From NCBI GenBank assembly GCA_937969125.1, contig CALBVA010000050.1, forward strand, positions 1 through 8,705: a stretch of 8,705 nucleotides of DNA. The letters run 5' to 3'. The notes beneath the pieces were generated by a model. The model worked only from the letters and a program-made list of their open reading frames with translations, did no database searches and had not been told where the DNA came from. The stretch comes from an uncultured Verrucomicrobiales bacterium. Its GTDB lineage: Bacteria; Verrucomicrobiota; Verrucomicrobiia; Verrucomicrobiales; Akkermansiaceae. Both the position numbers and the translations under genes were made by a program. Every line of letters starts with the position of its first letter. Positions within the stretch are counted from its first letter, which is position 1. Below, in pieces: positions 5,934-8,705 of the stretch.

Positions 5934-8705
5934 CTACGGCGTCCGGATAATCGCCAGCCAGTCGTCCTCGCTCGGAGCTTTGATGTTAGGGGCGGTTTTC
6001 CATTCGAGGTGGAATTGAATGAGGCCGTCGCGGGGGTTGAAGAACTGAATGGTGCGCGGCTCCTTTGTCGGGGGTAATTGGAGCTGGGCTTCGCCGCCTT
6101 TGGGGAGATAGACGAGGGTGACCTTGTCTCCACTGAGGCAGTAGATGGAGTTGTTATTCTTGATGTTCCCGACGAGGTGATCGGCGGGCTTCATTTCCCA
6201 GAAGGGGATCTGGTTTTCCTGGAAGAAGGTGAGGGCGTGGCGCGCGTAATTCCATGATTGATCGCGCGAGCGCCAGTCTTCGCAGATGAGGTCATTCTCC
6301 GGGAGCTTATATCCGAAGTAGTATTCCACGCCCCAACCGCCGCCCATGAGATTCCCCCAGAGGACCTGGCGACGGATGTCGTGGATGGAGGGGCCTTTGT
6401 AATCCTTCCCGACGGCGGGCATGCCCGGATAACCGGGGTCGGCAGGCATTCCCCAATGCGCGGTGCCGGGTTCGTCAAAGGCAATGGCCCAGGGCTTCCC
6501 AGCTTTCGTAGATTCGTGATACCACTTTACGGTCTGCGAGTGGACGTCCTTTACGCGGGAGTTTTGCAAGGACACTCCGGTGAAGGGAGCGGTGTTGAGG
6601 AGCGGCTTGTAAACTTCATCCTGCTGGCCGGGGAAGGTGTGGATGACGAGGTGGTGGTCGTAGGGATCGACCGCCCGGATGAAATTCGCCATGTCCATTT
6701 GCTGCTTCGTGGTCTGGGTGTTTTCCTCGCCGAGGTTCCAATTCAGCGCGAGGTGGTGGCCGAAGCGGGCAATGATTTCCCGGCAGTAAAGCTTCCGCTC
6801 GGGGCCGAGGTTACCGCCGTCGAGAGAAGTGGGGACATGGCCGGGCTTGGCGCGTTTGTCATTGTCATGGCCGCGGTTGTGATCGTCCATCTCGGTCTCC
6901 TGCAGTTTGAAGTGGAGGAAGAGACCCTTCGCCTGAGCATGAGTGAAGACGATGTTCCACTGGTCCAGCTTCGAGCAGTCGTAGGAGAATTTGTCGTCGC
7001 GGGAAGTGAAGGGCCAGACGTTGTCGCCATCGCCGCCGGCATTATAGGGGAGGAAGGAGAAGGCATTCATGCCCTTTCCAGAGAGGTAGTTCAGCGCGCC
7101 AATGAGGCCTTTTCCTTTTCCGCCCTGCCAGGTCGGGTCGCCTTCCTTCCAATCGCGAAGGTGCTTCGGGTAGGTCTTGAGCGGGACATTTTTCTTTCGC
7201 GCGATGGTGCCGTCGAAGTCCTGGTAAGCGAGAAGGGTCTCGGGGGCATCGGCGCCGGCCTGGAGGAAGTAGCGCTGCGATCCCGAGAACTGGAGGTGGT
7301 GCTTATCGACGTAGGTAAGACGGCCTTCTTTGTAGAATCCCGGAGCGTCCTTCGGGGCGGGGGAGATGGTGATTTTTCCATCGCGACGATACTTCGGGTT
7401 GAGAACCTTTGGGTTGCCGAAGTAGGACAGCGGGTTCGCCAAGGCGACGTCAGGATGACTCGAGAAGATCGCGCTGTAGCTCCACTCGCCGGGTCGATCC
7501 GGGGAGAAGTGAGCCCGCCACTTTGTCCCGGATTGCGCGGAGGATTCTGCTGCGTTCCCATCAGCAGCGAAGTATCCGGGAACAAGATATGAAGGAGTGC
7601 CAGAGCTGTGGATGAACAAAACGGATAGCGAATAATCCCGAAAAGGATTCGGCTTGAGATCCTGCTCATGGGCAAAAGGTCCATCGATGGTCAGAGTGAC
7701 CGGCTGCCACTGGGTGTTCGCTCCGGTAATGGTGACCGAGCCATCACCGTCCGGCTGGCGGGGTTCCACGAGAGGGGCTCTTTTACTTGGAAGCTCAGGG
7801 GCGAGATAATCGCCTTTAGCGAGGACAGCGGTGAGGGTTTCGTTATCCGCTGGAAAGAAGGAAATTTCCTCCCAACGAGCTCGCGAAAATTCCTTCCCAT
7901 CTACTGAGGCGACTTTGGCTTTCACTTTGATGACGTCGCCGAGATTGATCTCAAGATTTTCAACAGCCTTCGCAAACTTAGGCCCGCTCTTCATCGCAGC
8001 TTTCGATAAGGGAGCGGTGAATGTCAGGACCTCGGCATCATTAATGAAGACCTGATAGCTCGACTGTCCATCGTTCTCACCGACGGCCTGGAGTCGAAGG
8101 TTGTACTTGCCGGAGACTCCCGAAAAAGTCGCAGAGGTTTCAGCTTCCTTATTGTGGTGCGGATGGATCGCGAGCCACTTGCCTTGATCGAGGTAGAATC
8201 CGCCCTTCGCCGGAAAGTCGGAAGCCTTGAGGTCAGTCCCGAGCTTCTTGTTTCTATCCGCCTTCAGTTTCTCCAGAATCCACTTCTTCAAAGTCGAGGA
8301 ACCGCGCCCATACGGCTTCGGAAGATCGACAATGTCCCGCGTCTGGATGCGGGGAGGCTTACCCCAATGCTTCGGGAAGGCCGGGCGTCTCTTTCGCTTC
8401 ACCGTCTTGGCTTGGCCAAAAGGTGTCGGCAACTTGCAGCCCCAGCCACGACTCGCGGCACCTTTCCCGGCTGGTGGCGTCGCCTCATCCGGCTTCGCGG
8501 TGGTGAGGATGAATTTATCAAACTCGAAGCCATCCTCCCGCATCGAAAAATGAATGCGGTGGGTCCCGGCCTTCGGGACATCGATCCAGATTTTTCCAAA
8601 GACGCCTGTGTGTGCTTTGGCGGTGCGTTGCTTGCTGTCCCAGGCCCATTCGTTCTTTTTGGTCCATTGCATGCGAGCGCCGGATTCGGGCCAGGTGCCA
8701 TTGAG
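5934..8705 (-). CDS. DUF5060-type glycoside hydrolase-like protein with two carbohydrate-binding-like domains (5' partial)
   Basis: The frame is open from the window edge to TAG at 5934-5936 (923 residues). ATG at 8670-8672 is not the start, since the first domain already runs before it. Numbering from that Met: residues 1-58 are the end of a jelly-roll-like domain with the signature SMREDGFEFDKFILT; 59-99 a basic linker; 100-145 a KHWGKPP...YGRGSSTL segment; about 155-275 a second beta-sandwich domain; about 308-410 the DUF5060 Ig-like domain that often precedes glycoside hydrolase barrels; about 412-825 a TIM barrel; about 830-912 a beta domain resembling the so-called putative collagen-binding domain. 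In the barrel, NWNLGEEN (644-651) supplies the candidate acid/base E649 or E650, and AFDEPG (731-736) the candidate nucleophile E734, as in clan GH-A. Tryptophans and acidic residues (DNVWPF, QETEMDD, CEDW) fit a sugar-binding cleft. It is probably secreted, although the signal peptide would be outside the window. Substrate unknown; a degenerate or non-hydrolytic role is possible. Confidence 0.9.
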   Translation of the reverse strand, partial: LNGTWPESGARMQWTKKNEWAWDSKQRTAKAHTGVFGKIWIDVPKAGTHRIHFSMREDGFEFDKFILTTAKPDEATPPAGKGAASRGWGCKLPTPFGQAKTVKRKRRPAFPKHWGKPPRIQTRDIVDLPKPYGRGSSTLKKWILEKLKADRNKKLGTDLKASDFPAKGGFYLDQGKWLAIHPHHNKEAETSATFSGVSGKYNLRLQAVGENDGQSSYQVFINDAEVLTFTAPLSKAAMKSGPKFAKAVENLEINLGDVIKVKAKVASVDGKEFSRARWEEISFFPADNETLTAVLAKGDYLAPELPSKRAPLVEPRQPDGDGSVTITGANTQWQPVTLTIDGPFAHEQDLKPNPFRDYSLSVLFIHSSGTPSYLVPGYFAADGNAAESSAQSGTKWRAHFSPDRPGEWSYSAIFSSHPDVALANPLSYFGNPKVLNPKYRRDGKITISPAPKDAPGFYKEGRLTYVDKHHLQFSGSQRYFLQAGADAPETLLAYQDFDGTIARKKNVPLKTYPKHLRDWKEGDPTWQGGKGKGLIGALNYLSGKGMNAFSFLPYNAGGDGDNVWPFTSRDDKFSYDCSKLDQWNIVFTHAQAKGLFLHFKLQETEMDDHNRGHDNDKRAKPGHVPTSLDGGNLGPERKLYCREIIARFGHHLALNWNLGEENTQTTKQQMDMANFIRAVDPYDHHLVIHTFPGQQDEVYKPLLNTAPFTGVSLQNSRVKDVHSQTVKWYHESTKAGKPWAIAFDEPGTAHWGMPADPGYPGMPAVGKDYKGPSIHDIRRQVLWGNLMGGGWGVEYYFGYKLPENDLICEDWRSRDQSWNYARHALTFFQENQIPFWEMKPADHLVGNIKNNNSIYCLSGDKVTLVYLPKGGEAQLQLPPTKEPRTIQFFNPRDGLIQFHLEWKTAPNIKAPSEDDWLAIIRTP

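Noticed and set aside
5934..6190. Collagenase or collagen-binding function from the C-terminal domain
   Set aside because: The domain name is historical. Resemblance to this beta domain after a glycoside hydrolase-type barrel gives no evidence of collagen as a ligand.
6258..7592. A 444-codon open frame on the + strand opposite the glycoside hydrolase gene
   Set aside because: Its codons are exactly in register with those of the minus-strand gene, so it stays open because TTA, CTA and TCA codons are rare in a high-GC gene. The translation shows no domain, while the opposite strand has a clear multi-domain protein.
8670..8672. ATG as the start of the glycoside hydrolase-like protein
   Set aside because: The upstream in-frame residues (LNGTWPESGAR) fit the same binding domain, and no signal peptide follows this Met.

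Overview
The window holds two large, convergent protein-coding genes, both cut off at their 5' ends by the window edges, and almost nothing else. Codon use is high-GC (codons ending in C or G dominate in both genes). The gene content, a giant membrane-anchored beta-sandwich protein and a multi-domain secreted DUF5060-type glycoside hydrolase with carbohydrate-binding modules, points to a polysaccharide-degrading member of the PVC group. Verrucomicrobiota is most likely and Planctomycetota second. This rests on family resemblance, not on any marker gene.

Region 1 (1-5895, + strand): one uninterrupted reading frame of 1,964 visible residues. It encodes an exported, beta-rich protein with about seven membrane segments and no enzyme motif that I recognise. 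Reading it against itself shows that the extracytoplasmic part is an ancient internal duplication. Copy A (about 172-2130) and copy B (about 3223-5205) align almost without gaps at a constant offset of about 3,070 nt, at low identity. Within each copy a beta-strand motif recurs about every 170 codons. The copies are separated by a five-helix membrane bundle, an acidic cytoplasmic loop and a sixth helix that looks like a secretory signal peptide. This suggests that the gene arose by duplication and in-frame fusion of two exported proteins.

Region 2 (5896-5933): a 38-bp gap between the two stop codons, with no convincing terminator.

Region 3 (5934-8705, - strand): a DUF5060-type glycoside hydrolase-like protein of 923 visible residues. 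From the N terminus it has the end of one carbohydrate-binding-like domain, a basic linker, a conserved-looking HWG/GSSTL segment, a second jelly-roll-like domain, the DUF5060 Ig-like domain, a TIM barrel with candidate catalytic glutamates, and a C-terminal beta domain of the 'putative collagen-binding' type. It probably acts outside the cytoplasm on a complex polysaccharide.

The two genes face each other, so they are not one operon, and nothing here shows that they work together. No RNA genes, mobile elements, CRISPR arrays, or promoters and ribosome-binding sites of either gene lie in the window. The most novel element is the duplicated giant membrane protein, whose function is unknown.
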